64,000 nt of DNA from Listeria ilorinensis (GCF_913566895.1 NZ_CAJYCN010000002.1:186001-250000), one strand, 5' to 3'; positions 1-8,883 are shown, counted from the first letter of the stretch. Numbers and translations are program-made. The notes: generated by a model not told the origin, from the sequence alone.

Positions 1-9
1 TGTTGCCAA
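1..9 (-). CDS. folD: Start of next gene, probably folD (5' fragment only)
   Basis: Only three codons are inside the window: a TTG start followed by GCA ACA, preceded on the minus strand by the strong ribosome-binding sequence AAAGGGGGC about eight bases upstream. The protein itself cannot be judged. The assignment rests on context: in Listeria and Bacillus, nusB is followed by folD, the bifunctional methylenetetrahydrofolate dehydrogenase/cyclohydrolase. The 72-base gap after nusB holds a short GC-rich inverted sequence (GCGGCCTGAGCGGGC) that I do not read as a terminator because no U-run follows. Confidence 0.4.
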
Positions 10-81
10 TATGATTGCCCCCTTTAAATAAATAGATAACTGGCCCGAGCAGATAGCCCGCTCAGGCCGCATAGATCCCTA

Positions 82-462
82 CTATTCTTGTGCAATATTT
101 GCGAGTACACCATTGATAAATTTGCTTGCTTTTTCATCGCTGTATACCTTGGCAATTTCGATTGATTCATTTAAACTTACGCGATCAGGAACATCCTCCA
201 TATACATCATCTCAAATGTGCTGACACGCAAAATTGATAGATCCACTTTATTCAACCGGTCAATACGCCAGTTGTCCAAATGCGCAGAAATCTTATCGTC
301 GAGCTCAGCTTTATGAGCTGTGACACCATTTACGAGCGCTTCTACATAATCATCCTGTTCTTCTTCCATGACGTTTTGAATCGCTTGTACCGCCGTCATC
401 TCATTAAGTTCCATTTGAAATAATGCTTGAAGTGCTCGTTCGCGCGCTTCTCTTCTTTTCAT
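82..462 (-). CDS. nusB: Transcription antitermination factor NusB
   Basis: This encodes a 126-residue, mostly helical protein with the usual NusB length. It starts with the basic stretch MKRREARERALQALFQ and has the conserved C-terminal part around SLNESIEIAKVY and KASKFINGVL. NusB pairs with NusE (ribosomal protein S10) on boxA of rRNA leaders to form the antitermination complex. A ribosome-binding site (AAAGGAGC) lies just upstream of the ATG. It is the last full gene of the accB-accC-yqhY-nusB run on the minus strand, with folD probably following. Confidence 0.95.
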   Translation of the reverse strand: MKRREARERALQALFQMELNEMTAVQAIQNVMEEEQDDYVEALVNGVTAHKAELDDKISAHLDNWRIDRLNKVDLSILRVSTFEMMYMEDVPDRVSLNESIEIAKVYSDEKASKFINGVLANIAQE

Positions 463-494
463 CTAAAAAAGCTCCTTTTAGTCAGTTAAACATC

Positions 495-899
495 TTAAAG
501 TGTAAAATCATCCAATGACAAGACATCGGTTTTCTCAAATTGAACCCCTACAATATGCACATTGACTTCTGCCACAACAAGTCCTGTCATACTGAAAATT
601 GTATCACGGACAGCAGCTTGGATACCTTCTGCCACAAGCGGAATTGTTGCCCCAAAAAGTACAGAACAGTATAAGTCAACAAGAATGCCGTTTTCTGTTA
701 GTTCAATCTTGACGCCTTTTCGGTAATTGACAGTCCCACCAAATTTTTCGCGCATTTCACTGGCAAAGCCACCCTGCATAGCACCCACATTCTCAACTTC
801 ACTAGCGGCAAGTCCTGCAATGACGCCGATGACTTCCGGTGCGATTTCAATTTTGCCAAGTGTTTCTGGATCTTTTCGCAGATCTTTTGTATAGGCCAT
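495..899 (-). CDS. yqhY: Asp23/Gls24 family protein YqhY
   Basis: The 134-residue protein belongs to the Asp23 (DUF322) family. The signature is the stretch EIAPEVIGVIAGLAASEVENV, residues about 18-38, followed by the GVKIELTENGILVDLY strand region. In B. subtilis YqhY sits in the same place behind accBC, and its loss disturbs acetyl-CoA carboxylase activity, so a role in tuning malonyl-CoA synthesis is the standing view. The gene is 13 bases downstream of accC, has the ribosome-binding sequence AAAGGAGG, and is probably co-transcribed with accBC and nusB. The protein has no signal peptide or membrane segment. Confidence 0.9.
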   Translation of the reverse strand: MAYTKDLRKDPETLGKIEIAPEVIGVIAGLAASEVENVGAMQGGFASEMREKFGGTVNYRKGVKIELTENGILVDLYCSVLFGATIPLVAEGIQAAVRDTIFSMTGLVVAEVNVHIVGVQFEKTDVLSLDDFTL

Positions 900-912
900 G
901 ATTTTGCCTCCT

Positions 913-2268
913 TTACGATTGTTTCATTACGTCATTTTGTTCTAAAAATTTGGTGTTGAAATCTCCTGACACGAAGTTTTCATTTTCTAATACTTTCCTG
1001 TGGAAAGCAATCGTAGATGGAATCCCATCGATCGCAAATTCAGAAAGCGCCCGTTTCATTTTTTCAATCACTTCTTCGCGGCTGTCTGCATAACAGATCA
1101 GTTTCGCAATCATTGAATCATAAAACGGTGGGATTTTGTAATTTGGATACGCAGCAGAGTCGATCCGCACGCCATTACCTCCTGGCGGCAAATAAAACTT
1201 GATCTCCCCTGGTGCCGGCATGAAATTCTTCTCTGGATTTTCTGCATTGATACGACATTCCATTGCCCAACCAGTTAATTTGATATCTGTTTGTTTGACC
1301 TTTAATACTTCACCGGATGCTACTAAAAATTGTTGTTTGACAAGGTCGACACCTGTGACTAGTTCTGTTACTGGATGTTCAACCTGAATCCGCGTATTCA
1401 TCTCCATAAAGTAGAATTCTTTTTGCTTTGGTTCATAGATGAATTCAATCGTGCCTGCACCGGAATAATTAACGGCTTTAGCAGCTTTCACAGCGGCTTT
1501 TCCCATTTTTTGACGCATTTTCTCATCGATGGCTGGAGACGGACTTTCTTCGATCAATTTTTGCAGACGACGTTGTACCGTGCAGTCCCGCTCCCCTAGA
1601 TGAATGACATTACCGTGATTATCTGCCATGACCTGAATTTCCACATGTCGGAAATCTTCAATATATTTCTCGATATAAACCCCAGGATCACCAAAAGCAG
1701 CTTCTGCTTCTTGTTGAGTCGTTTGGACGCCGCTCACGAGCTTTTCTTCATTCTCTGCTACACGAATGCCTTTACCGCCACCCCCTGCAGTAGCTTTGAT
1801 AATAACAGGGTAACCGATTTTCTTCGCAATTTTCTTCGCTTCTTCCGCATCAGCTACGATTCCTTGCGAACCAGGAACCACTGGGACTCCAGCTTTTCGC
1901 ATCGTTTCTCGTGCTACATCTTTCGTTCCCATTTGGGAGATGGCCTCCGCACTAGGTCCGATAAAAGTGATTTTACAATCTGCACACAGACTTGCAAAAT
2001 CAGCATTTTCAGCTAGAAAACCATAACCAGGATGAATCGCATCACAACTCGTCAGAATAGCCACACTGATAATATTAGACATATTAAGGTAGCTTTCTTT
2101 GGTTTGGGCCGGACCTACACAGTAGGCCTCATCTGCTAATTGAATATGTAATGCATCGCGATCGGCTTCCGAATAAATAGCTACTGTTTCGATTCCGAGC
2201 TCTTTTGCAGCTCGAATAATCCGCACAGCAATTTCACCGCGATTGGCAATCAGAACTTTTTTAATCAT
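913..2268 (-). CDS. accC: Biotin carboxylase subunit of acetyl-CoA carboxylase
   Basis: AccC carboxylates the biotin carried by AccB, using ATP and bicarbonate, in the first committed step of fatty-acid synthesis. The 451 residues have the family length and domain order. There is an N-terminal pre-ATP-grasp domain (ANRGEIAVRIIRA, residues 8-20), the ATP-grasp glycine loop (TAGGGGKGIR, about 160-169) and the active-site strand EMNTRIQVEHPVTE near residue 300. It follows accB with a 13-base gap on the same strand. No odd residues were noticed. Confidence 0.97.
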   Translation of the reverse strand: MIKKVLIANRGEIAVRIIRAAKELGIETVAIYSEADRDALHIQLADEAYCVGPAQTKESYLNMSNIISVAILTSCDAIHPGYGFLAENADFASLCADCKITFIGPSAEAISQMGTKDVARETMRKAGVPVVPGSQGIVADAEEAKKIAKKIGYPVIIKATAGGGGKGIRVAENEEKLVSGVQTTQQEAEAAFGDPGVYIEKYIEDFRHVEIQVMADNHGNVIHLGERDCTVQRRLQKLIEESPSPAIDEKMRQKMGKAAVKAAKAVNYSGAGTIEFIYEPKQKEFYFMEMNTRIQVEHPVTELVTGVDLVKQQFLVASGEVLKVKQTDIKLTGWAMECRINAENPEKNFMPAPGEIKFYLPPGGNGVRIDSAAYPNYKIPPFYDSMIAKLICYADSREEVIEKMKRALSEFAIDGIPSTIAFHRKVLENENFVSGDFNTKFLEQNDVMKQS

Positions 2269-2281
2269 CAGCTAGGACTCC

Positions 2282-2743
2282 TTACTTCTTTTTCACTTTG
2301 AATAACGGTTGGCCAAATTCGACCAATTCTCCATTCGTTACAAGCACTTCTTTAATCTCGCCGTCCATATCGGCTGTGATTTCATTGAAAAGCTTCATTG
2401 CTTCTACGATACAAACAACTGTTGCAGAGGAAACGTGTGAACCAACATGAACAAATGCATCATCTTCTGGTGCTGCCGATGCATAAAAAGTACCAACCAT
2501 TGGCGAAGTGATGACCTCAAGTGTTTCTTCTGCTTCTACCGCTGGAGCTTGTTGGCCATCCTCAGCAGGTGCAGTTTCTTTTATAACAGGGGCTTTTGCA
2601 GCTACCTCCACAGGGGTATAAGCCACAGTACCACTATTTTTTTTCAAATGGATTTTTTGACCTTCATATTCTAAATCAAATTCATCTAAATTTGATGAAT
2701 CAACCAGCTCGACCAGCTGTTTAATCTCCTCTAAAGATAGCAT
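2282..2743 (-). CDS. accB: Biotin carboxyl carrier protein of acetyl-CoA carboxylase
   Basis: AccB carries the biotin group that shuttles carboxylate from AccC to the carboxyltransferase AccAD. The 153-residue protein has an N-terminal helical region, an Ala/Pro/Glu linker (about 45-75) and a C-terminal biotinyl domain. The biotinylated lysine is K117 in VEAMKLFNE; the usual motif is AMKM, so Leu replaces the last Met. I chose the ATG at 2743 because GGAG lies eight bases before it. The frame stays open 36 bases further upstream, but that stretch has no ribosome-binding site. It is the first gene of the accBC-yqhY-nusB unit. Confidence 0.95.
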   Translation of the reverse strand: MLSLEEIKQLVELVDSSNLDEFDLEYEGQKIHLKKNSGTVAYTPVEVAAKAPVIKETAPAEDGQQAPAVEAEETLEVITSPMVGTFYASAAPEDDAFVHVGSHVSSATVVCIVEAMKLFNEITADMDGEIKEVLVTNGELVEFGQPLFKVKKK

Positions 2744-2796
2744 GTTTGACACTCCTTCAAATAAATTAAAAAATTGCATAGTAACGCATCATAAAT

Positions 2797-2805
2797 ATTG
2801 TACCA
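2797..2805 (-). promoter_or_regulatory. Extended -10 promoter for the accB operon
   Basis: On the minus strand a TGGTACAAT box (an extended -10, TGnTACAAT) lies about 55 bases upstream of accB and downstream of the efp terminator. The -35 region (TTCTTT at 16-base spacing) is a poor match, as is usual for extended -10 promoters. This is a prediction from the sequence only. Confidence 0.55.
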
Positions 2806-2846
2806 CACTTACGTCGAAAAAGAACTATCTTGAATTATCCGTATAG

Positions 2847-2882
2847 AAAAAAAGCACCTGCATGATTGATGCAAGTGCTTTT
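2847..2882 (-). terminator. Rho-independent terminator downstream of efp
   Basis: The arms AAAAGCACCTGCAT and ATGCAAGTGCTTTT, with a 5-base loop and one wobble-type position, pair into a strong hairpin. In the minus orientation it is followed by a run of T. It lies four bases after the efp stop codon and separates efp from the accB unit. Confidence 0.9.
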
Positions 2883-2885
2883 CGC

Positions 2886-3443
2886 TTAAGCTCGGGAAAC
2901 ATAAGTCGCTTCTGTTGTATTGATCACAAGCACATCGCCTTCATTCACGAAGAACGGTACTTGAACAACAAGCCCTGTTTCGAGCGTAGCTGGTTTTGAA
3001 CCGCCTGAAGAAGTATCGCCTTTAATGCCGGGCTCTGTTGCTTCTACTTTTAGTTCGACTGTATTTGGCAAATCAACACCGATCGTTTCACCTTGGAACA
3101 TCATGATGCTGATTTCCATATTTTCTTTCAAAAATTTAAGTTCATATTCGATCTGTGTATCAGGCAACTCAATTTGTTCATAAGTCTCTGTATCCATGAA
3201 AACATGGTTCGAACCGTCTGCATATAGATACTGCATTCTACGGTTATCGATTTGTGCTTTTGCTACTTTTTCACCGCCACGGAATGTTTTTTCTTGAATT
3301 GCACCGGTCCGCAAATTACGTAGCTTCGAGCGAACAAACGCAGCTCCTTTACCAGGTTTCACGTGCTGGAAATCAAGTACGCGCCAAATCCCGCCATCCA
3401 CTTCGATTGTTAATCCAGTACGAAAATCGTTCACTGAAATCAT
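2886..3443 (-). CDS. efp: Elongation factor P
   Basis: EF-P binds ribosomes stalled on polyproline stretches and promotes peptide-bond formation. The 185 residues have the three-domain family length. The conserved loop PGKGAAF carries Lys32, the residue modified in Bacillus EF-P. The C-terminal domain ends in the typical [15 protein letters not shown] strand. The start codon has a strong AGGAGG site. The aminopeptidase gene (yqhT) lies 97 bases upstream on the same strand, the usual Bacillus/Listeria order. Confidence 0.96.
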   Translation of the reverse strand: MISVNDFRTGLTIEVDGGIWRVLDFQHVKPGKGAAFVRSKLRNLRTGAIQEKTFRGGEKVAKAQIDNRRMQYLYADGSNHVFMDTETYEQIELPDTQIEYELKFLKENMEISIMMFQGETIGVDLPNTVELKVEATEPGIKGDTSSGGSKPATLETGLVVQVPFFVNEGDVLVINTTEATYVSRA

Positions 3444-3540
3444 GTTCTTTCCTCCTGCATGTCACCCTTAAAATGGGGTGTTCGACATCTTTTTTAGTTT
3501 TCCTTTTCTATTTAACCATAAAAATGGCTGCCTTTCAATC

Positions 3541-4605
3541 TTAGAGAAGGATCAGCTCTTTCGGCGAATGAATCAGTACTTCATTTCCAGTTTCTGTGAT
3601 TAGCAGATCATCTTCAATCCGGACTCCGCCAATACCCGGTAAATAGATACCCGGCTCATCCGTTACCACATTCCCTGGCACTAGTTTTTGCGGACTCTTC
3701 ATGGAAAGATTAGGTCCTTCATGAATCTCAAGACCAATACCATGTCCTAGTGAGTGACCAAAAGCATCTCCATAACCAAAACTTGCAATATGATCTCGCG
3801 CAATTTTATCTGCTTCAATACCGCTCATTCCCGGTTTCAGTGCATCAATCACTTTTAATTGTGCATCCAATGTGATTTGATAGATTTCTTTAAGCTTCGG
3901 ATTGCTCGGTTCACCGATACTGATTGTCCGTGTCATATCTGAGCAGTAACCATTATAATAACAGCCATAATCCATTGTGACAAAATCACCCTGCTCGATT
4001 TTCTTATCACTTGCCACTCCATGCGGAAGAGCCGAACGCAAGCCACTCGCTACAATTGTATCGAAAGAAGAAGAAGTCGCGCCTTGTTTGCGCATGAAAA
4101 ATTCTAATTCGTTGGAAACTTCAAGTTCTGTTATGCCTACTTTGATAAAGCCCAAAATATGATCAAATGCTTGGTCAGCAATCTCGCAAGCGGTTCTGAT
4201 CGCTTTCATTTCATCCGCTGACTTGATTTGACGCATGCCTTCAAAAAAGCCTTTTAGTGGTTCTAGTGAAGCAGAAAAAGTGCTTTCCATACCTTGGAAG
4301 GCAGAAACCGTTACATAATCCGCTTCAAAAGCCAGCTGACGCACACCATTTTGTTTTAAAAGCTCTTCTACTGTCTCAAAAATAGGTCCAGTATGTTGGA
4401 CGATTTCATATCCAATCGCTTGTTTTGCCGCTTGTTCCGTATAACGAAAATCTGTAATAAAATAAGCCTTTTCAGGAGTTAGGAGTGCTACACCACTTGT
4501 TCCTGTAAATCCCGACACATAACGGCGGTTATATTCGCTTGTTACAAGTACTGCTTCCAAATTCTTTTCCGAAATCGCTTTTTGGATATTTGCTAATTTA
4601 GTCAA
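3541..4605 (-). CDS. yqhT: Xaa-Pro aminopeptidase (M24B family, YqhT/PapA type)
   Basis: This cytoplasmic metallopeptidase removes an N-terminal residue that precedes proline. The 354-residue protein has a creatinase-like N-terminal domain and a C-terminal pita-bread domain. The metal ligands can be followed in order: Asp in TMDYGCYY, Asp in CSDMTRT, His in GHSLGHGIG, Glu in TDEPGIY and Glu in VRIEDD. Translation probably starts at a TTG codon (4605), since AAGGAGGAG stands eight bases before it and no ATG is nearby. It precedes efp; the pairing with a factor for proline-rich translation is conserved in Bacillus. Confidence 0.92.
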   Translation of the reverse strand: MTKLANIQKAISEKNLEAVLVTSEYNRRYVSGFTGTSGVALLTPEKAYFITDFRYTEQAAKQAIGYEIVQHTGPIFETVEELLKQNGVRQLAFEADYVTVSAFQGMESTFSASLEPLKGFFEGMRQIKSADEMKAIRTACEIADQAFDHILGFIKVGITELEVSNELEFFMRKQGATSSSFDTIVASGLRSALPHGVASDKKIEQGDFVTMDYGCYYNGYCSDMTRTISIGEPSNPKLKEIYQITLDAQLKVIDALKPGMSGIEADKIARDHIASFGYGDAFGHSLGHGIGLEIHEGPNLSMKSPQKLVPGNVVTDEPGIYLPGIGGVRIEDDLLITETGNEVLIHSPKELILL

Positions 4606-4750
4606 TTTTCTTCTCCTCCTTATTTCTAACCTTTATATGTAAGTCATTCAACATTGCTATTTTATCATAATTTTTGCTTTTATCTATACGAAAGTTCATT
4701 TTTAGCGTAAAATGTTGGATAGAATGCTAAAGAAAAGGTTGGTGAATTTT

Positions 4751-5716
4751 TTGTCAGATTTAAAAAAGCCGGCTTACGGTGGACAAGCAGTTGTAGAAGG
4801 CGTTATGTTCGGCGGAAAAAAGCAAACCGTTACGGCTATTCGCCGGATGGATGGCTCTCTTGAATATTTTTATTTAGAAAAAAACAGCCCTAACTGGGTG
4901 ATGAATTTAAAAAAAGTTCCTTTTCTGCGTGGAATTGTGGCATTGATCGAGTCTAGTGCTCTCGGCTCCAAACATTTGACATTTGCTACAGATCGCTATG
5001 ATGAAGATCCGAATAATGACCAGATCGAGGAAGAAATTGAACAAAAAGAATCCAAAGTCGCCATGTGGTTGGGAGTTGCAGTGATCGGAGTCCTCTCTTT
5101 TGTATTTGCCAAATTTGTGATGACACTTGTTCCTGTCTTTATTGCACAATTTTTCCGTTTTCTGGTACCATCTGATGTCGGACAGGTCATACTCGAAAGC
5201 CTTGTTAAACTACTGCTTCTCTTAGGCTATATTTTTGCAGTCTCTCAGACGCCGGTTATCAAGCGCGTGTTTCAGTATCATGGTTCTGAGCATAAAGTAA
5301 TCAATTGTTTTGAAGCAGGGCTCCCCTTAACTGTAAAAAATGTACAAAACCAGTCACGACTTCATTATCGTTGTGGTAGCAGTTTCATTCTTTTCACTGT
5401 TATCTGTGGCATGTTTATTTATTTCTTTGTCCCGACAGATCCCCTTTGGCTTCGGATTGTTGATCGCATCCTTTTAATTCCAGTAGTTCTCGGAGTAGCC
5501 TTTGAAGTTCTTCAATTAACCAATAAATGTAGGAACATCCCTGTCTTACGTTATCTCGGCTATCCAGGACTTTGGCTTCAACTCTTAACAACGAAAGAAC
5601 CTAAAGATGATCAGGTTGAAGTGGCGATCGCCTCATTCAATGAGCTTTTACGTGTTGAAAAAGAAGGCGTTCCTGCTGAGGCACTCACTGAAGCCAAGCT
5701 GATTGAACATGCATAG
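4751..5716 (+). CDS. yqhQ: DUF1385 membrane protein YqhQ
   Basis: The protein has the DUF1385 hallmark YGGQAVVEGVMFGGK near its N terminus. A central part holds about four membrane segments, and a conserved block reads YHGSEHKVINCFE, then RCGSSFILF. Its function is not established. The frame is open from an ATG at 4712, but that codon lies in a TAGAAT promoter-like sequence. Bacillus YqhQ starts about ten residues before YGGQ, so I place the start at TTG 4751, behind AAAGGTTGGTG. It heads a plus-strand run yqhQ-yqhP-yqhL, divergent from yqhT. The start codon is the uncertain part. Confidence 0.85.
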   Translation: MSDLKKPAYGGQAVVEGVMFGGKKQTVTAIRRMDGSLEYFYLEKNSPNWVMNLKKVPFLRGIVALIESSALGSKHLTFATDRYDEDPNNDQIEEEIEQKESKVAMWLGVAVIGVLSFVFAKFVMTLVPVFIAQFFRFLVPSDVGQVILESLVKLLLLLGYIFAVSQTPVIKRVFQYHGSEHKVINCFEAGLPLTVKNVQNQSRLHYRCGSSFILFTVICGMFIYFFVPTDPLWLRIVDRILLIPVVLGVAFEVLQLTNKCRNIPVLRYLGYPGLWLQLLTTKEPKDDQVEVAIASFNELLRVEKEGVPAEALTEAKLIEHA

Positions 5717-5731
5717 AAAGAAGGCGTTGAG

Positions 5732-6007
5732 ATGAATAAATCCACAATAATCGCCGGTTTGATAATTCTACTGTGTTTAATTGGTATTTTTTCAGGCGGA
5801 TTTTCTTCGTTTATTTGGCTGTTTGTTACGGTGATTATTGGCTCCATTCTACTGACACTGCTTATTCGTTTTTTCATGAACCGGCAAAAGACTGATAAAA
5901 ATTATCAAAAAGCGGTCAAACAATCTAGAAAAATGCATCCAAAAAATCGATCGAACACAAAAAAGAAAAAATCTTCCTTCAAAGTCATTGATGGTGGAAA
6001 AAAATAA
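5732..6007 (+). CDS. yqhP: Small membrane protein YqhP (SA1362 family)
   Basis: The 91-residue protein has two hydrophobic segments (about residues 5-22 and 27-48), then a strongly basic tail with KKKKSS and the end VIDGGKK. Size, topology and position between yqhQ and yqhL fit the YqhP/SA1362 family, whose function is unknown. It begins 15 bases after yqhQ and is probably in the same transcript. The ribosome-binding site (AAGGCG) is weak. Confidence 0.8.
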   Translation: MNKSTIIAGLIILLCLIGIFSGGFSSFIWLFVTVIIGSILLTLLIRFFMNRQKTDKNYQKAVKQSRKMHPKNRSNTKKKKSSFKVIDGGKK

Positions 6008-6075
6008 GTTATAATAGACGAGGAGAGTTTTCTTAGGACAATTTGTTCCTACAGACATGAAAGGAGTTACTTGAA

Positions 6076-6456
6076 GTGGTTAGTTGGATTATCGCACTGA
6101 TTATCTTATTGATTTTACTAGGTTATGAGATTTATCAGTACATCATGCGAAAGAAAGCATTAACAGTGTTGACAGAGGAAGCATTCAAGGAAGGTTACCG
6201 TAAAGCACAAATTATCGATGTACGGGAACCAAACGAATTCGACGGTGGTCATATTCTTGGTGCACGTAATGTTCCTGTTACGCAATTAAAACAACGTACA
6301 GGTGAGATTCGTAAAGACGTCCCTGTATACCTCTATTGTCAGTCTGCACAACGTAGTAACCGTGCTGCTATCATGCTCTATAAACGAGGATATCGCAATC
6401 TGTATCAACTTAAAGGCGGATACAAAAAGTGGACAGGCAAAACGAAAGCAAAATAA
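6076..6456 (+). CDS. yqhL: Membrane-anchored rhodanese-like protein YqhL
   Basis: The protein has an N-terminal membrane segment (residues about 4-22) followed by a single rhodanese domain. The conserved start of the fold is IIDVREPNEFDGGHI, and the active-site loop is YCQSAQRSN with the catalytic cysteine. Rhodaneses move sulfur between thiols or act as redox sensors; the acceptor here is unknown. The start is a GTG at 6076, with AAAGGAG ten bases upstream. The gene is last in the yqhQ-yqhP-yqhL run and is followed directly by a terminator. Confidence 0.9.
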   Translation: MVSWIIALIILLILLGYEIYQYIMRKKALTVLTEEAFKEGYRKAQIIDVREPNEFDGGHILGARNVPVTQLKQRTGEIRKDVPVYLYCQSAQRSNRAAIMLYKRGYRNLYQLKGGYKKWTGKTKAK

Positions 6457-6458
6457 AA

Positions 6459-6493
6459 AAGACGCGGTAGAAATTTCTATCGCGTCTTTTTTT
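6459..6493 (+). terminator. Rho-independent terminator after yqhL
   Basis: A stem GACGCGGTAGAAA / TTTCTATCGCGTC (with one wobble pair) is followed by seven T. It starts about three bases after the yqhL stop codon. Confidence 0.92.
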
Positions 6494-6582
6494 CGGACTA
6501 AAGTCGGAAATAAAATCCGTCTTCAAACGCTGCTCAGCCCCCCTCTCGTCTGCTATGCTAAAAGAAAAAACGGGGGAACAAC

Positions 6583-7128
6583 ATGAATGCTATCTATCTT
6601 TTACTGACACATACAAAAACACCTTTTTCAAAAGCGATTGCAAAAGTAACTGGTTTTCCTTATACCCATGTTTCGCTTGCTTTAGACGATTCACTGTTTT
6701 ATACATATAGTTTTGGTCGAAAAAACCAGCTCAATCCTCTTGCGGCTGGTTTTGTGCAGGAAAATCTTCATCAGCCAGTTTTTCAAAACGCAACCTGCTT
6801 GGTTTATCGACTAAGAGTCTCCAAAAGACAACGCGCACAAATACAAGAGCTACTTGCTGACATTCGTCGTAACCAAAAAAGCTACCATTATTCCTTTCTT
6901 GGGGTCATTAGCTTTCTTTTTGGAAAAAAAGATCCACGTAAGTTCCACTTTTTTTGCAGTCAATTTGTGGGGATTGTATTGCAACATATAGCAGTTGATT
7001 TACAAGGCAAAGAACCCTATCAATTACTTCCAAGCGACTTTACTCATCTAGAAAATCTGGAAGAAATATACTCTGGGACTATTCGCGACTATCCACTTTG
7101 GGAAAGGCATACTATTGTAACGAATTAG
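6583..7128 (+). CDS. Permuted papain-like (YiiX/NlpC-P60 type) protein, cytoplasmic
   Basis: The 181-residue protein resembles the circularly permuted NlpC/P60 superfamily. The histidine comes first in PYTHVSLALD (His29) and the cysteine late in FCSQFVG (Cys125), the reverse of ordinary NlpC/P60 enzymes. Such folds serve as amidases, peptidases or acyltransferases. There is no signal peptide or membrane segment, so it should act inside the cell. The ribosome-binding site is GGGGGAAC. It follows the yqhL terminator, so it probably has its own promoter, and its substrate is unknown. The fold call is from the motif order only and needs a profile search. Confidence 0.6.
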   Translation: MNAIYLLLTHTKTPFSKAIAKVTGFPYTHVSLALDDSLFYTYSFGRKNQLNPLAAGFVQENLHQPVFQNATCLVYRLRVSKRQRAQIQELLADIRRNQKSYHYSFLGVISFLFGKKDPRKFHFFCSQFVGIVLQHIAVDLQGKEPYQLLPSDFTHLENLEEIYSGTIRDYPLWERHTIVTN

Positions 7129-7159
7129 AAAACAAATGAACTGCTGGTAATGCTTTTCT

Positions 7160-7333
7160 CTTAAGTACGCCAACCTTCTGACTATTTTTCTCATTAACAC
7201 TCATGATCAGGAGATGTATTGAAACTCTGTTTCTAGTGCTTTCTAAGAACGCCAGCGCAAAACGAAAGCTATATGCTCTCCTCCTTACCAATTATTTCCC
7301 ATCTTAAAAATCTTCTTCTTGAACACGCCACTT
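7160..7333 (-). repeat. Three degenerate short repeats about 80 bases apart in a gene-free gap
   Basis: The gap 7129-7374 has no convincing gene. On the minus strand the core TGGCGT-N-YTYARGA (or a close variant) appears three times, with ACGCCA on the plus strand at 7167, 7249 and 7325. The second and third copies remain similar for about 25 bases after the core (AGAAAGCACTAG against AGAAAAGCATTAC). Each copy is preceded by an A-rich GAGAARAAATAG-like stretch. A minus-strand frame of about 59 codons runs through two of the copies, but it has no ribosome-binding site and I do not call it a gene. Confidence 0.45.
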
Positions 7334-7374
7334 TACTTTATCATAAATCGCTCTATTTCTTCTCCTAATTTATA

Positions 7375-7406
7375 AAGAGCAGCTTTGGAAACTCAAAGCT
7401 GCTCTT
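7375..7406 (-). terminator. Rho-independent terminator downstream of gcvPB
   Basis: The arms AAGAGCAGCTTTG and CAAAGCTGCTCTT form a perfect 13-base-pair stem with a 6-base loop (GAAACT). In the minus orientation it lies eight bases after the gcvPB stop, with a T/A-rich tail. It could also stop plus-strand transcripts coming from the papain-like gene. Confidence 0.9.
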
Positions 7407-7413
7407 GTTTTAT

Positions 7414-8883
7414 CTATTCTGTCTCTGATTGATAGCGCAAAACCGGTTTTCTTGCTGCTAATGTTTCATCTAGTCGTTTGACATAGGTACTATGCGGCGC
7501 TTCCTGAACAATTTCAGGATCTTCTTCCGCTTCTTTGGCAATTTGTAACATCGTATCAATAAAACGATCAAGTGTTTCTTTTGATTCCGTCTCAGTTGGT
7601 TCGATCATCATAGCTTCCTCTACTATAAGCGGGAAGTAAACCGTTGGCGGATGGAAATTATGATCAAGTAAGCGTTTGGCTATATCAGTTGTCCGTACAC
7701 CCAATTTTTTCTGCCGATTCCCACTTAAAACAAACTCATGCTTGCAAACTTGATCAAATGGCAAATCAAACGCTTTTTCAAGCCGACGCATCATGTAGTT
7801 CGCATTAAGCACTGCATATTCTGTAACTTTTTTTAAGCCGTCCGGACCCATTGTTCGAATATACGTATAGGCGCGTACATTGATGCCAAAATTCCCGTAA
7901 AACGGCTTCACTCGGCCAATCGATTCAGGATAATCATAATCAAATATATATTTGTCTCCATTTTTCACCAAAACAGGCGTCGGCAAATACGGAATAAGAT
8001 CTTTTTTGATGCCGATCGGGCCAGAACCTGGGCCACCACCACCATGTGGTCCCGTAAAAGTTTTATGCAGGTTTAAATGGACAACATCAAAGCCCATATC
8101 TCCAGGTCGAACTTTCGCCATAATTGCATTCAGGTTCGCACCATCATAATACAGCTTCCCTCCTGCTTTATGGACAATTTCAGCGATTTCGATAATATCT
8201 TTTTCAAAAAGCCCCAGTGTATTTGGGTTTGTAAGCATCAAAGCCGCTGTATCACTACCCACTACCTGACGCAAATCCTCAACATCAACAAGCCCTTTTT
8301 CATTGGATTTAACCGTAACAACCTCAAAACCAGCGACCGTTGCAGAAGCTGGATTCGTTCCATGAGCTGAATCAGGAATAATGACTTTTGTTCTTGCATG
8401 ATCATTTCTCGACTCATGATAGGCACGAATCAACATTAGACCTGTCCATTCTCCTTGTGCACCTGCCGCTGGCTGAAGCGTTACTTCATCCATTCCGGTG
8501 ATTTCTTTCAGACTGATCTGCAAATCATACATCAGTGCCATCGCCCCCTGCACTGAACTTTGAGGTTGATAAGGATGGATATTGGCAAATCCCGGGAAGC
8601 GCGCTACTTTTTCATTTATTTTTGGATTATACTTCATCGTACAGGAACCAAGCGGATAGAAGCCAGAATCCACGCCAAAATTATGATTGGAAAGCTCCGT
8701 ATAGTGACGCATAATTTCAAGTTCGCTTAGTTCAGGTAGATCTGCTTTTTCTGAACGGATGTAGGTCGGGTCAAATAAATCGGCAAGTGCTACTTCTGGC
8801 ACATCCTGTTCAGGCAGGCTATAACCAATTCGTCCAGGAATTGAACGTTCAAACACTAGCGGCATCGTTTCTTCTTTATTCAT
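7414..8883 (-). CDS. gcvPB: Glycine dehydrogenase (P protein) subunit 2
   Basis: This is the C-terminal half of the two-subunit glycine decarboxylase, which with subunit 1 decarboxylates glycine using pyridoxal phosphate. The 489-residue protein contains the PLP-lysine motif [19 protein letters not shown], with the lysine at about residue 274. The start overlaps the end of gcvPA by four bases (ATGA), which indicates translational coupling. Split P proteins are normal in Firmicutes and are not a frameshift. It is the last gene of the gcvT-gcvPA-gcvPB operon, under the glycine riboswitch. Confidence 0.97.
   Translation of the reverse strand: MNKEETMPLVFERSIPGRIGYSLPEQDVPEVALADLFDPTYIRSEKADLPELSELEIMRHYTELSNHNFGVDSGFYPLGSCTMKYNPKINEKVARFPGFANIHPYQPQSSVQGAMALMYDLQISLKEITGMDEVTLQPAAGAQGEWTGLMLIRAYHESRNDHARTKVIIPDSAHGTNPASATVAGFEVVTVKSNEKGLVDVEDLRQVVGSDTAALMLTNPNTLGLFEKDIIEIAEIVHKAGGKLYYDGANLNAIMAKVRPGDMGFDVVHLNLHKTFTGPHGGGGPGSGPIGIKKDLIPYLPTPVLVKNGDKYIFDYDYPESIGRVKPFYGNFGINVRAYTYIRTMGPDGLKKVTEYAVLNANYMMRRLEKAFDLPFDQVCKHEFVLSGNRQKKLGVRTTDIAKRLLDHNFHPPTVYFPLIVEEAMMIEPTETESKETLDRFIDTMLQIAKEAEEDPEIVQEAPHSTYVKRLDETLAARKPVLRYQSETE

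Noticed and set aside
7128-7306. Minus-strand frame of about 59 codons starting at TTG, in the repeat gap
   Set aside because: It has no ribosome-binding site, runs through two repeat copies whose similarity is not in one frame, and ends inside the neighbouring gene. It is better explained as non-coding repeats.
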